From: Mesotaenium endlicherianum
Taxonomy: Eukaryota; Streptophyta; Zygnematophyceae; Zygnematales; Mesotaeniaceae
Length of the DNA stretch: 64,000 nucleotides
Assembly (NCBI GenBank): GCA_009602735.1
Contig: WELA01002286.1
Location: 104,409-168,408, forward strand
Reading direction: 5' to 3'
Part shown: positions 11,996-23,900 of the stretch, piece by piece
Position numbering within the stretch: the first letter of the stretch is position 1
Layout of the letters: each line of letters opens with the position of its first letter
Notes under the pieces: model-generated
The model's database searches: none
Told to the model about the DNA's origin: nothing
What the model saw: only the letters and a program-made list of their open reading frames with translations
Made by a program: the position numbers and the translations under genes

Positions 11996-14900
11996 CTGCC
12001 ACGCGGCGAAAGGAGAAGAATGATCTCACAGCCCAACAGTTCCTCGGTGCACACCTTGCTTGGCTGCATGTGCGCACACTACTCACACACACCGCTACCA
12101 CGAGCGCCGCCCGGCTGCATATACCAAACGCTGGCACCCAAAAACACATACTGACACACAAATAGACATAATCATAGCATGGAAACACGGAGAAAATGAT
12201 GACGAGCAACGTTTGTGTGTTTTGGGGTAGTTATATGCCAGGCAGTGGGCACTAGGTGGGAGCGAAGGAGCAAGCACAAGGGGCCATGCGGCTTACCTGC
12301 GAGTCCATGCGGCCGAGGAACTGCAGGTGGCCGCTGGGCAGCCAGCGGCAGAGGTCACCCGTGCGGTACATGCGCGCGTCGTGCGCCCCCGTGCTGTACG
12401 GATTGGGGACGAACTTCTCCGCCGTCAAATCGGGCCTGCCCAGGTAGCCCTCTGCCACCTGGATGCCGGCAATGCAGAGCTCTCCCGGGACGCCAACTGG
12501 CAGCAGTTCCGCATGGGGCCCCAGCACAAACGGATACACGTTGGCCAGGCCCTTCCCAATGGTGTCGAACACCTCATCCCCTGCTCCCCAGAGCATGGCC
12601 GTGGCGGTGACGGCTGTCTCCGTGGGGCCGTAGCCGTTGACGCACGTCACGCCCTCGTCAGTCCACTTGCGGATGAGGGACACGGGCACGGCCTCCGCGC
12701 CCAGATCAATGACCTTGAGGCCGGGCGTCTGGGCGGGCTGCAGCGTGGCCACCACCGTGGGCGTGGAAACAGCGTATGTCACCCGGTTGGTCCGCAGGAA
12801 CGCGCCCAGGTCCGTCAGCAGCTCCTCCTTGGAGCAGATTGCGAGCGGCACGCCGTACGCCAGTGCCAGGAACACCTCTTGGACGTGCACGTCGAAGACG
12901 CTGGGTGCCAGCTGGGCCACACAGGTGTCGGCATCCCAGGGCAGGAGGGCCTGGTATGCGCGCACGAGATTGACGACTGACCTGTGCGCCAGCTGCACGC
13001 CCTTGGGCTCGCCCGTGCTGCCGCTCGTGAACAGCACGTAGCAGATGCTCTCGGGCGTGGGCCTGTGCGCCTCCAGGTCCACGTTCCCATGTCCTGCTCC
13101 TGCAGCAGGCTCCTCCAGCGCATCGAGCGCCGTGACCTCCACGCCCTGCTCCGACGGCAGCCAGGCCAGGAGCTCCAAGTGGGCCGCTCCGGACAGCACC
13201 ATCGCCAGCCCCGCCTGCCGCACGATGCTCTCGGTACGCAGCCGCGGGTATGACGGCTCCATGGGCACGTAGCCGCCGCCCACCATCAGCACGCCCAGCA
13301 TGGCCGCCACCCACTCAACGCTGCGGTCAAACACGAGGCCCACCAGCTTGCTGGCCTGCCCCTTGGCCGCCACGTGCGCCGCCACACGCCGCGCCAGCCG
13401 GTGCACTTCCGAGAAGGTGGCGCTGCGGGCCCCATCCACGACGGCCACCCGCGACGCGTCCTTGGCCACCTGCGCCTCGAACAGCTCCACCAGCGTCGCG
13501 GCGGCCACCTCCCCTCCCTGCTCCTGCTCCTCCTCCCCGGCCCCGTCGCTGGCCAGGCCCGCAAACGTCCTCAGGACCAGCTCGCGTTCGTCCGGCTGCA
13601 TGACCGCCAGCTGGCTCAGCGGCGAGGCGGCGTCTCTGCAGATGGAGCGCAGAAGCTCCTGGAAGTGTGACGCCAGCCGCTCGGCGGTGGCGGGGGCGTA
13701 CAGGTCGGCGTTGTAAACGAGCTCCCCGCTCAGGCCGCCATCCTCGACCGTCTCAAGCCCCAAGTCCAGCTCGAACTTGGCGGAGACGCCGCCGCCCCCG
13801 TCCAGCGTGCCCAGCACCTCCACCCCAGCCAGCTGAAGGTCGCTTTCCAAGCTGCCCTTGCCCTCCTCCAATGAGAACATGGTCTGGAAGACGGGCGACC
13901 TGCTGGAGTCCCGCGTGGCCGACACCTGCCCCACGACCTTCTCAAAGGGCACGTCCTGGTGGTCCAGCGCCCCCAGCACGCGCGCCCTCACGTGCGCCAG
14001 GAGGTCCGCAAAGCTCGCCTCTCCCCTGCCCTCTGCAGCCCCCTGAGCCGCCAGGAGCTCGAAGTCAGCCACCGCCACGACCGTGTTTACGAACAAGCCC
14101 ACCACTGGCTCCAGCGCCGCCCTCACCCTGCCGGCAGTGGGGAAGCCCACAATGACGCGCTCCTGCCCCGTGTAGCGGTGCAGCAGCGCCTGGTACGCCG
14201 CCAGCAGCACCATGAACAGCGTGCTGCCGTAGCGCGCCGCCACCTGACGCAAGGCCTCCACGGCCGCCGCCTCCAGCGACACCCTAACGGTCGCGCCCCT
14301 GTGGCTCTCCACGCCCGGGCGCACGAAATCTGTGGCTAGCTGCAGTGGCTCGGGGTCCACGCCCAGGAGCTCCTTCCAGTAAGCCAGCTGGCCCTCCAGC
14401 ACCGCGCCCGACATGTAGCGACGCTGCCAGACGGCGTAGTCCACGTACTGCAGGGGCAGTGCGGGCAGCCCCTCCGCCGACCCGTCCTTCTCGTAGCAGT
14501 GGGTGAGCTCCTCAAAGAAGACGCCTGCGGACTCCCCGTCAAACGCAATGTGGTGCATCGTCAGCATCACTATGAAGCGGTCCCCGCCCTCCCGGACAAC
14601 GGCCCCCCGAATGGGCCAACTGTCGGGATCGTTGAGATCAAACGGCGCGGCCGCCTCCTCCTCCACCAGCGCCTCCACCTCCGCCGCCTTCCCCTCCTCC
14701 GGGCGGCCGGAGACGTCAAAAACGGCCAGCTTGAACGGCCGGCTGCCCGCGCCTGCAGAAGACCGCACAAACTGCAGGGGCACGCCCGCCCTGCTGCTGC
14801 CATAGGTCGTGCGCAGCACCTCGTGCCTCGCGACGACGGCCGCCAGCGCACGCTCCAGCCGCGCAACGTCCAGGGCCCCGCTTACGCGCCATGCGGCGGG

Positions 14901-17900
14901 CATATTGTAGTGGGAGGTGCCCCCGCCTTCGATCTGGTCCATGACCCACATGCGGTCCTGCGCGAAGCTCAGTGGCAAACCCCCGCCGTCGTCGGCCGCC
15001 ACGGCCGCCCTGTCCACCACGCCCAATGGGGGCTCCTCCTTCCCCGACGAGCGCAGGGCGGAGACAAGGCCGGCCACTGTTGAGTTGTGGAAGAAGTCGC
15101 CCACGGTGAGGCTCTTGCCCAGCCGCTCCCGGACCAGCGACACCACGCGGATGGCCATGAGGCTGTTGCCGCCCAGCCCGAAAAAGTCAGACCGCGCGCT
15201 GATGCCCTTGGCGCCGCCCACGGTCAGCACCTCCGCAAAAATGCCGGCCACCATCTCCTCCTGCACCGTCAGCGGCCGCGCGCTCCCCCCGCCGGCCGCA
15301 CCCGAGGCCGAATAGAACGCCTCCGCCGTGGGCGGCGGCAGCTTCTTGCGGTCGATCTTGCCTGACACCGTCTGCGGGAACTCATCCAGCACCACGTACG
15401 CGGTGGGCACCATGTAGCTTGTCAGCTTGGAGGCCGCCACCTGACGCACACCCTCCACGCTGAACGCCGCCCTGTCCTCAGGGCAAAGGTACGCCGTCAG
15501 GTGGTCCCACCCGGCCTCGTCCTTCTTCACCAGCACCACCGCCTGGCCCACGCCCGGCGCCTGGTCCAGCACGTTCTCTACCTCGCCCAGCTCGATGCGA
15601 TTCCCCCGCAGCTTCACCTGCAGACATGCCAGGGCAGATCAGATTCAGGCTCCGCCCACATACAAAGAGATAACGACCTCGTCCTGCACACCTGCAACCG
15701 TGTGAGGTGTTGGTGGCAGGTAACACTGTGCAGCAGTCATGCAGGTGCACTCCATAAGGAGAGGCCGGCGCCTGCTTTGGTCCCCTTCTCCCTTCACACA
15801 TGCATAGAGTGCGACAACAGCTGCGCTGTTGCCTTACAAGTGCAGCAGTCCCTTCGCCCCCCGGCAGACAACAGGACAGTGTAGGCATGCCACTCACTTG
15901 CGAGTCCATGCGGCCGAAAAACTGCAGGTGGCCGCTGGGCAGCCAGCGGCACAGGTCGCCCGTGCGGTACATGCGCGCGTCGTGCGGCCCCGTGCTGTAC
16001 AGATTGGGGACAAACTTTTCCGCTGTCAAATCGGGCCTGCCCAGGTAGCCCTTGGCCACCTGCACGCCCGCGATGCACAGCTCGCCCGGGACGCCGATGG
16101 GCAGCACCTCCCCGTGGTGCGCGCCCAGCACCAGCGGGTAAACCTGCGGCAGGCCGGTGCCGATGGTATCAAATACGTCGGCGCCCGCCTCCCAGAACAC
16201 GGCGGTGGCCGTCACCGCCGTCTCCGTGGGGCCGTAGCCGTTGACCACCGTGGTGCCCGCGTCTGTCCAGCGGCGGATGAGCGCCACGGGCACGGCCTCC
16301 GCGCCCAGGTCCAGCACCTTCAGGCAGCTGGCCTGGCTGGGCTGCAGCCCCGTGGCGAGCGTGGGCGACGTCACCAGGTACGTCACGCTGTGCTGCGACA
16401 GGAACGCGCCCAGGTCCGTGAGCAGCTCCTCCTTGGAGCAGACGGCCAGCGTGGAGCCGCACGCCAGCGCCAGCCACACCTCCTGCACGTGCACGTCAAA
16501 CACCGACGCCGCCAGCTGCGCCATGCAGGCCGTCGCGCCCGCCGGCAGCAGCCTCCGGTACGCCTGCACCAGGTTCACCACCGAGCGGTGCGCCAGCTCC
16601 ACGCCCTTGGGCTCGCCCGTGCTGCCGCTCGTGAACAGCACGTAGCAGCTGTCGTCGGGCGAGGGCTTGCACGCCGTCACCTGGCTCTCTTCTCGGGGCT
16701 CCGCCGGGGGCAGATCCGTGACATCCACCAGCACCAGGGGCACCGCCGCCGCAGCCATCCAGGCGAGGGCGTCCAGGTGCGCGGGCGTGGTAAGCACCAG
16801 GCTTAGCTGCGCCTGCTGCGACACGCTCTCCATGCGCCCTCGCGGGAACGTGGGCTCCATGGGCACGTAGCCGCCGCCCGCCATCATGATGCCCAGCATG
16901 GCCGCCACCCACTCCACGCCGCGGTCCATCACCAGCCCTACCAGGCGGCCGCCCTGGCCCTGGGCAAGAAGGAATGCCGCCACCTGGAGGGCGAGCGCAT
17001 GCACCTCCTGGTAGGTGGCACTGCGCTCCCCCGACAGCACAGCCACCTTCTGTGGGGACGCCGCCGCGGAGGCCAGGAACAAGTCCACCAGCGTCTCCTC
17101 GTAAGTCTCCACCTCCCTGCCCCCGCCGGAGAACTTGTGTAGCACCATGGCCTGCTCCTCCGCGCCCATCAGCGCCAGCTGGTGCAGGGGCAAGCCGGCT
17201 GCAGCCGCGGCCGCCCGCAGGAACTGCTGGTAGTGGCCAGCCAGCCGCTCCACTGTCTCCTGCGAGAACAGGTCCACGTTGTACTCGAGGACACCTGTCA
17301 GCGTGCCGTCGCCCTCCTTCTGCAGGCTGAGGTCGATCTCGAACTTGGCGGCACCCATCTCCTCCGCCAGGCTGCCCGTCACAGCGACACCTGGTAGCGT
17401 GATAGTGCTCGCTTCCGCCAGCGTGAACATCGTCTGGAAGACCGCGGACCGGCTGGGGTCGCGCACCGTCACGACGTCGGCCACCACCTTCTCGAAGGGC
17501 ACGTCCTGATGGTCCAGCGCCTCCAACACGCGCGCACGCGTCTGCTTCAGGAGCTCCAGGAACGTCACCTCGCCCTTCTCTCCAAAGTCGGCAACGGCCA
17601 CCACGGTGTTGACGAAGAGGCCCACAACGGAGTCCAGCTGCGCCAGAGTGCGCCCGCCCACAGGGATGCCCACCAGCACGCGCTCCTGCCCCGTGTAGCG
17701 GTGCAGCAGCGCCTGGTACGCCGCCAGCAGCACCATGAACAGCGTGCCGCCCGTCTGCTGCCCCAGCTGGCGCAGGTCCCTGGCGAGCGCGGCATCCACA
17801 GAAAAGTGCACGCTGGCGCCGCGGAAGCTCTGCTTGATCGGCCGCGGGAAGTCCAGTGCCAGCTGGAGCGGCTCGGGGTCGACGCCTATCAGGTCCTTCC

Positions 17901-20900
17901 AGTACACCAGCTGGCGGCTCAGAGCAGCCCCCGACATGTACTCCCTGTTCCACGCCGCAAAGTCTGCATACTGCAGCGCCACGGGCGGCAGCGTCTCCGC
18001 ACTGCCCCCCTGCTCATAGACGTGTGCGAGCTCGCGGAAGAAGACGGCGCTAGAGCCCTCGTCGAACGCGATGTGGTGCACCGTCAGCATCAGCACCCAG
18101 CTGCTGGCCCCGCATTTGGCCACACGCCCACGCATCAGCAGGCTGCTCGTGTCATCTATGTGGAAGGGCGTCTGCGCCTCCTCCAGGAACAGCCACTCCA
18201 CCTCCGCCTCCTGTTCCTCCGGGGCCAGAGGGGCCAGGTCCACGACAGGTAGACTGAAGAGGCTTGCCTTGTCCTCCTCCAGCACTACCTGCTCACACGC
18301 GCACACACACAGGCACACGCAGATGGCATCGTCGTCTTTAGGAGCAGCAGGAGGTGCTGTCTCAAGGAAGAGCAAGCCGTGAGTGCACAGGGGAGCAGGC
18401 CATGCCAGGCAAGGAAGGCTCTCTGAGTCGAGCTTCATTTCATGCCATCGCTGAAAGTAGGCCCCACCCGACAGGAAGGGGGTCACACACCTGGACAGGG
18501 GTCCCATCGTGGCTGGCGTAGAGCGTGCGCAGGGCCTCGTGGCGCGCGATGAGAGCGCGCACGGCCGACTCCAGGCGGGGCACGTCCAGCGCGCCCTCGA
18601 TGCGCCACGCAAACGGGATGTTGTAGTGGGCGCTGCCCCCGCCGCCCTCCAGCTGGTCCATGGCCCACATGCGCTCCTGCGCAAAGCTGAGCGGCAGCCT
18701 GCCCCCGTCCCCGGCCAGGAGGAGCGCCCTGTCCAGCGGGACGAGGGGCGGAGGCGCCGCACCGCCGCTGTCGGCACCGCCGCTGGCGTTGACGGCGGTC
18801 GCAATGCCGGCCACGGTGGAGTCGTGGAAGAAGGTGCCCACGGTGATGGCGCGCCCCACGCGCTCCTTCACCAGGCTGATCACCTTGATGGCCATCAGGC
18901 TGTTGCCGCCCATGGCAAAGAAGTCGCTATGCGGCCCGACGTCGGCGATAGCGTCACCGCCGCCTGCGAGGCCCAGCACCTCCGCAAACACGCCGGCCAC
19001 CACCTCCTCCTTCTGCGTGAGCGCGCGCTCGCCTGCCTTGACGGCGCCGCCCGACAGAAATGCCTCGGGCGGGGGCTGGGGCAGGTTCTTGCGGTCCACC
19101 TTCCCCGACACGGACTGCGGGAAGTGCTCCATGAGCATGTACGCGCTGGGCACCATGTACGTGGGCAGCCGCGAGGCCGCCACTTGGCGCACGGCCGCAA
19201 TGTCCACTGTGGATGCCTCGCCAACGGAGGGCCTCACATACGCCGCCAGAAAGAGCTGCTGCCCTTCGTCCTTCCTCACCATCACAACCGCCTGGCCCAC
19301 CCCCGGCGCCTGGCAGAGGGCGTTCTCGATCTCCCCCAGCTCTATGCGGTAGCCGCGCATCTTCACCTGCACCACGCACCAGGGCTCGGTTGTCAGCAAC
19401 ACTACCACATCCTCCAGGGGGCCCACCACTGACGGACTTGTCTCTGCTCACTCACTCTCACGTCACAGGGAAGGGCAGGGAGGCGGGGGTGGCGGGCACC
19501 GCACCTGAGAGTCGAGGCGGCCGAGGAACTCGATGTGACCGCTGGGCAGCCAGCGGCAGAGGTCGCCCGTGCGGTACATGCGCGCGTCGTGCGGGCCCTT
19601 GCTGTACGGGTTGGGCACAAACTGCTTAGCCGTCAGCTCCGGCTTGTTGAGATAGCCCTGCGCCACCTGCACACCGGCGATGCAGAGCTCACCAGGAACG
19701 CCCACCGGCAGCACTTCCTGGGTCTTGCGGCCCAGGATGAAGGCATACACCCCGGGCAGCGAGGCCCCGATGGTGTCGTACACCTGCGCCCCCGCCTCCC
19801 ACACCATGCGCGTGCACGTCACCGCCGTCTCCGTGGGCCCGTACGAGTTGACGACCAACACGCCCGCGCTGGTCCACCGTGCGATGAGGCTGACCGGCAC
19901 GGCCTCGCCGCCCATCTCCAGAAACTTCAGCCCCGGCGCCTGCGACGGCTGGATGGTGGCCACCACCGTGGGCGTGGCCTGGATGTACGTGGTGCGCGTG
20001 CGCTCCAAGAAGCCCGGGAGGTCCGTCAGCAGCTCCTCCTTGGAGCACACGGCCAGCGCGGCGCCGTGGCTGAAGGCCAGCCACACCTGGTGCACGTGCT
20101 GGTCGAACACGGCGGGCGACAGCTGGCCCACCACGCTGCCCTCGTCCAGCGGCAGCAGGTGCAGGTACGACTTGACCATGTTCACCACCGAGCGGTGCAC
20201 CAGCTCCACGCCCTTGGGCTCGCCCGTGCTGCCGCTCGTGAACAGCACGTAGCAGATGCTCTCGGGCGTGGGCCTGTGCGCCCGCAGCGCCGCTCGCTCG
20301 CCCTCGCTCACGGGCGGCATGTCGGCCACCACCGCCACCTCCACGCCCTTCTCCGCCGTGAGCCACCCGAGGCCCTCCGCGTGCTCTCCTGACGTCAGCA
20401 CCAGAGCCAGCTTGCCCTGGCTGGTGATGCTCTCCACCCTCAGGCGCGGGAACGACGGCTCCATGGGCACGTAGCCGCCGCCCGCCATCATGATGCCCAG
20501 CATGGCCGCCACCCACTCCACGCCGCGGTCCATCACCAGCCCCACCAGGTGGGGAGCATCCTGGCCGCCGCTGCCGCCTCTGCCTTTGCCAGCCCCGGCG
20601 GCGGCGCTGCGCCGAGACGCCACAAAGCAGGCCACGCGCTCGGCGCGCGCGTGCATCTCCGCGTACGACACCTGGCAGACGGCGGCATCCACGACGGCCG
20701 TGGCGTCGGGGCGCGCGCGCACCTGCGCCTCGAACATGTCCCACAGCGTCTCGGAGTGCACGGCCACGGGGCGGTACACGCCGGAGAACTTGTGCAGCAC
20801 CAGCGACTCCTCGTCCGCGCGCATGAGCGGGATCTCGTGCAGCGGGTCCTTGGCGTTACGCGGGATGCAGCGCAGCAGCTCCCGGTAGTGCCCCGCCAGC

Positions 20901-23900
20901 CGCCGCATGCTGGCCGCCGAGTACAGGTCCGTGTTGTACTCCACCACGCCCGCCAGGCTGCCGTCCGCCTGCCGGTCCAGCGACAGCTGCAGCTCAAACA
21001 TGGCCGCTGCCGACCCGAACGAGAGTGGCGTGACGTCCGCGCCCGCCACAAATTGGCTGTTGGAGCTAGAGATGGCGGCGCCCGCGCCCTCGTCCAGCGA
21101 GAACATCGTCTGGAAGACCGCGGACCGGCTGGGGTCGCGCACCGTCACGACGTCGGCCACCACCTTCTCAAAGGGCACATCCTGGTGGTCCAGCGCCTCC
21201 AGCACGCGCGCGCGCGCCTGCTGCACCAGCTTCACGAACGACAGGTGGCCGCCGTCACCGCCCTCAAAGTCGGCCACCGCCACGACCGTGTTGACGAAGA
21301 AGCCCACCAGGCTCTCCAGCTGAGGGTGCACGCGTCCGGCCACGGGGATGCCCACAATGACGCGCTCCTGCCCCGTGTAGCGGTGCAGCAGCGCCTGGTA
21401 CGCCGCCAGCAGCACCATGAACAGCGTACCGCCCGTCTGCTGCCCCAGCGCCTGCAGCGCCGCCACAGCGTCCGCGTCCACAGAGAGGCTCACGCTGGCG
21501 CCGTTGTGCGTTTGCTTGGCGGGGCGCACAAAGTCGGTGGCCAGCTGCAGCGGGTCCGGGTTTGGGCCGATGAGCTTGCGCCAGTACGCCAGCTGCTCCT
21601 CCAGGCGCGCACCCGACACGAAGGTGCGGTGCCAGATGGCAAAGTCTGCGTACTGCACGGCCATCTGCGCCAGTCCCTCGGCCGTCGAGAACTCGTAGCA
21701 GTGTGCCAGCTCGCGGAAGAATACGCTGTTGGACACGCCGTCGAACGCGATGTGATGCACCGTCAGCAAGAACACGCACGACGCTGCTGTCGCGTTCTCC
21801 TCCTCCTTCAAGTCCTCCTCCACCAGGACGCCCCGCAGCGGCAGTCCCGCCGGATCGTTGAGGTCGAAGGGCGCCAGCGCCTCCTTCCTGGCCAGACGCC
21901 GCACGGCCCCGTCCTCCTCGCCTTCCGCGCTGGCACCGCCCCCGTCAGCCTCCGACAGACGGAGGGTGCGGATCTTGACCTCCACGTCCTCGGCCCGGCG
22001 CACGATCTGCACAGGCGCGCCCTCCACCGTTGCAAAGTAGGTGCGCAGGATCTCGTGGCGGCCCAATAGGGCCGTAAGCGCTTGCTCCAGGCGCCCCAAG
22101 TCAAGGTGCCCGCGAATGCGCCAGGCAAAGGAGATGTTGTAGTGCGCGCTTCCACCCTCCAGCTGGTCCATGGCCCACATGCGCTCCTGCGCAAAGCTGA
22201 GCGGCAGCTTCCCGTCCTTAAACTGCGCGCGCGCTACGGCCGTGAGCGCGGGCCCCTTGCTGATGGCGCGGCCCGCGTGGATCTGCGAGGCCACGCCCGC
22301 CACGGTGGAGTTCTGGAAGAAGCCGGCCATGGAGATGCTCTTGCCCAGCCGCTCGCTGATCAGCGCCAGCACGCGGATGGCCATCAGGCTGTTGCCGCCC
22401 AGCCCGAAGAAGTTGGCGTGCGGCCCAACGCGCACGCTGGCCTGCAGGCCCAGCACCTCCGCAAAGATGCCGGCCACCACCTCCTCCACCTGCGTCATCG
22501 TGCGCTCGTCGCCCAGCGCCAGGCCGCTTGTCAAAAAGGCGTCGCTGGTGGGCTCCGGCAGGCGGCGCCGGTCCACCTTGCCCGAGACGGAGTGCGGAAA
22601 CTCCTTGAGGACCACGTACGCGGCGGGCACCATGTACGCCGGCAGGCGCGACGTGACGGCCGTGCGCACCTCCCCAATGTCCACCTCCACGCCCGAGTGC
22701 GGCCGCAGGTACGCCGCCAGGTACTGCTGCTGCTGCGCGCTGTCCTTGCGCAGCATGGCCACGGCCAGGCTCACGCCAGGCGCCTTGCAGAGCGCGTTCT
22801 CAATCTCGCCCAGCTCGATGCGGTTCCCCCGCAGCTTCACCTGCACACGCAGCAGCCGCCACCGCCACCAGCAGGACAAGGGTGAGGGCGGGGGCCGAGG
22901 ATGCGAACAAGGGCAGGGTATATTGCTGGGGGGGCAAAGCATGCAGCTGCCCGGCAGCAGCGGCTTCACCATTGTATGTAGCGGCAACAACAGGGTGGGG
23001 CTGGGGGGCAGGCCGGCTGACCTGCGTGTCGATGCGCCCGAGGATGTGGATGGAGCCGTCGGGCAGCCAGCGACAGAGATCGCCCGTGCGGTACATGCGC
23101 GCGTCGTGCGGGCCCTTGCTGTACGGGTTGGGCACAAACACCTTGGCATTCAGGTCAGCCCTCCCCAGGTAGCCCTCAGCCACCTGCACGCCAGCCAGGC
23201 AGAGCTCCCCCGGCACGCCGATGGGCAGCAGCTCCTGGTGCGCACCCAGCACGTACGCATACACGTGCGCCAGGGGCCCACCGATGGTGTCCGTGGGCTC
23301 CGACCCCGCTGCCCACACAGTGCGCGTGACCGTCACCGCGCACTCCGTGGGACCGTACGAGTTGACAACTGTCACGCCTGCTCGCGTCCACCTGGCAATG
23401 AGGCCCACAGGCACGGCCTCACCGCCCATCTCCAGCACCTTGAGGGACGGCGCCAGAGACGGCTCCAGCAGGTCGGCCAGCGTGGGCGTGGCCTGGATGT
23501 AGCACACGTCGTGGCGCGACAGGAACCCCGCCAGGTTCGTCAGCAGCTCCTCCTTGGAGCACACGGCCAGCGCGGCACCGTGACTGAAGGCCAGCCACAC
23601 CTGGTGCACGTGCTGGTCGAACACGGCGGGTGATAGCTGGCCCACCACGCTACCCTCGTCCAGCGGCAGCAGGTGCAGGTACGACATGACCATGTTCACC
23701 ACCGAGCGGTGCGCCAGCTCCACGCCCTTGGGCTCGCCCGTGCTGCCGCTCGTGAACAGCACGTAGCAGATGTCGTCCACAGACGGCCCGCCGTGCGCAG
23801 CCACCTGCGCCGCGTCGCCTGGCGCGGGCGCCAGCGTGTCCACATCCAGGACGCTCACGCCCGCCCCGCCCATCCAGTCCAGGCCGGCCAGGTGCTTGGC

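Noticed and set aside
17700-17760. Repeated ~60-base strings such as the CGGTGCAGCAGCGCCTGG region seen in several modules, as possible CRISPR or satellite repeats
   Set aside because: They encode the conserved ALLHRYTGQERV and FMVLLAAYQ segments of the C domains and lie ~3.5 kb apart. They are coding homology between modules.
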